Shown: positions 52,634-53,432 of the stretch, in pieces | Layout: each line of letters begins with the position of its first letter | Position numbering within the stretch: position 1 is the stretch's first letter | Made by a program: the position numbers and the translations under genes | DNA from: an uncultured Bacteroidales bacterium | GTDB lineage: Bacteria; Bacteroidota; Bacteroidia; Bacteroidales; UBA3663 | Assembly (NCBI GenBank): GCA_905235375.1 | Contig: CAJOLH010000014.1 | Coordinates: forward strand, 1-53,432 | Direction of reading: 5' to 3' | Length of the DNA: 53,432 nucleotides | Notes under the pieces: model-generated | Told to the model about the DNA's origin: nothing | Databases searched by the model: none | What the model saw: the letters and a program-made list of their open reading frames with translations, nothing else

Positions 52634-53114
52634 ATGGGTCTCCTTCTTGAAATATGCGCTGGTAGCAAACGCGAGAAGTACGAAGCACTCCTCCCGCAGA
52701 TTGAAGCTGTTGTTGCCGCTGAGAGCGACCCCATCGCCAATATGGCCAACGTAGCCTCCATGCTCCATGAGACTTTTGGCTTCTGGTGGACTGGATTCTA
52801 TCGTGTACCGTGTACTGGACGATATGCTCGTCCTCGGCCCCTTCCAAGGCCCGATGGCATGTACGCGCATCCGAAAAGGACGGGGCGTGTGCGGCACCGC
52901 CTGGCAAACCAACCGAACGCAGGTCGTTCCCGACGTTGATCAGTTCCCCGGCCACATTGCGTGCAGCTCTGCATCCAGAAGCGAGATCGTCGTGCCCCTC
53001 CACAACGCAAGTGGCGAAGTGACTGGAGTCCTCGACATCGACAGTGCCGAACTCAACACCTTCGACGAGACCGACCGCATCTATCTCGAACAAGTCGCAA
53101 AGCTATTTCTTTAG
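52634..53114 (+). pseudogene. Free methionine-(R)-sulfoxide reductase (GAF domain), broken by a 7-bp duplication
   Basis: The N-terminal part is read from ATG 52634 to about 52808 (ending FWWTGFYRV), and the C-terminal part from about 52809 to the TAG at 53112-53114 in another frame (LDDMLVLGPFQGPMACTRI onward, with GRGVCGTAW, DVDQFPGHIACSS and VLDIDSAELNTFDETD). These are the hallmarks of the fRMsr family, including the catalytic cysteines near GVCG and HIAC. The break coincides with CGTGTAC present twice in tandem (52802-52808 and 52809-52815). Removing one copy restores a continuous 157-residue protein of normal length. So this is either a pseudogene, a phase-variable allele or a sequencing artefact. 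Confidence 0.9.
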
Positions 53115-53129
53115 TCCCCAATCGTATCA

Positions 53130-53280
53130 AGCACTCTGTCACGCGTCAGAGTGCTTTATTCAATCGCGCAAGCACGCTGTCGCGCGTCACAATGCTATTT
53201 CCTGTAGAAGCAAGCACGCTGTCGCGCATCACGATGCTTTATCCAATCGCGCAAGCACTATGTCGGCCGACATAGTGCTT
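53130..53280. repeat. Palindromic repeat array, right side (family A), with a perfect 28-bp palindrome
   Basis: Four cores at 53130, 53171, 53213 and 53254 are spaced 41, 42 and 41 bp, the same rhythm as the left-edge array. The words GTCGCGCGTCA and TGCTTTATTCAATCGCGCA (or close forms) are shared. The last unit, 53253-53280, is a perfect palindrome whose left half is AAGCACTATGTCGG. The array follows the broken reductase gene. Confidence 0.9.
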
Positions 53281-53374
53281 GATTACATTTTACAAGGTCA
53301 TCCTTCTCGCAAACCTGTTTTTTTCGTAAATTACCTAGAATCCGCAGCATTGTTAAAAAATATTTTTTAGAATA

Positions 53375-53401
53375 ACTTGGGCAACAAAAAGTTACCCAAG
53401 T
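53375..53401. other. Hairpin or operator-like inverted repeat near the right edge
   Basis: ACTTGGG (53375-53381) and CCCAAGT (53395-53401) are inverted around an A-rich centre; with AAC/GTT inside, the stem extends after one mismatch. It lies in an AT-rich region (53281-53432) without a gene. The last bases, CTTATCTT, could begin a TATCTTTG -7 box cut by the window edge, so this may be the regulatory region of the next gene. Confidence 0.4.
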
Positions 53402-53432
53402 GTTTGTCATGTCAAAAATTTCACTTATCTTT

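Noticed and set aside
52767..53114. Independent 115-codon gene downstream of the frame break
   Set aside because: Its first residues up to about 52808 are out-of-frame nonsense of the upstream part; the rest is the second half of the same reductase.
1..53432. tRNA, rRNA, transposase, integrase, toxin-antitoxin or defence genes
   Set aside because: I looked for them on both strands and saw no cloverleaf, no rRNA-like stretch and no mobile or defence protein motifs.

Overview
This window looks like a chromosomal segment of a gut- or rumen-type Bacteroidales, probably Prevotellaceae-like. The evidence is a SusC/SusD polysaccharide utilization locus, Bacteroidetes-type promoters (TTG about 19 bp before TAnnTTTG), type IX secretion genes (SprA, Plug), a long IspG with an inserted domain, a multi-gene Na+-pump decarboxylase cluster and many Bacteroidetes-specific families. 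No rRNA, tRNA, transposase, integrase or phage gene was seen.

Layout. (1) 1-602: a palindromic 41/42-bp repeat array, a possible 36-codon ORF and a long inverted repeat built of AGGGAT/ATCCCT units. (2) 603-17417, almost all on the minus strand: a glucan utilization locus. In transcription order it has a SusR-like membrane regulator, SusC, SusD, a surface glycan-binding lipoprotein with three tandem binding modules, a BACON-GH16 endoglucanase, a GH3 beta-glucosidase, then a GH63-like enzyme and a GH5 endoglucanase with their own promoters. A plus-strand ClbS/DfsB-family gene interrupts it. The GH16+GH3+GH5 set suggests a beta-glucan substrate (mixed-linkage or beta-1,3), which is inference. 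(3) 17730-21282, plus strand: an acyl-CoA synthetase and a class I fumarase. (4) 21429-21884: a 42-bp tandem repeat array with ten units, bounded by short inverted repeats. (5) 31244 down to 21926, minus strand: galE, T9SS Plug, rpoN, a PAP2-like membrane protein, purE, ispG and a GH2 beta-galactosidase, packed closely. (6) 31413-46911, plus strand: the giant T9SS translocon sprA, then pheT, yebC, a decarboxylase module (carboxyltransferase, OadG-like, biotin carrier), an LptF/G permease and a 47-aa secreted mini-protein. (7) 46951-53114, plus strand: aspartate-type aminotransferase, PBP1A-type peptidoglycan synthase, aquaporin, an ATPase-CYTH fusion, and a free-methionine-sulfoxide reductase gene broken by a 7-bp tandem duplication. 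(8) 53115-53432: the same palindromic repeat family as at the left edge, then an AT-rich region that may begin the next promoter.

How it works together. The utilization locus binds and cuts a glucan at the cell surface, imports oligosaccharides through SusCD and finishes them with GH3. Fumarase and the methylmalonyl-CoA-type decarboxylase genes fit succinate/propionate fermentation of the sugar. SprA and Plug supply the outer-membrane type IX export channel, and the GH5 carries a C-terminal tail reminiscent of sorting tails. The most unusual content is non-coding: four families of short palindromic or tandem repeats sit in intergenic gaps, and one composite module recurs about 48 kb away. I did not find a clear-cut new defence or mobile system.
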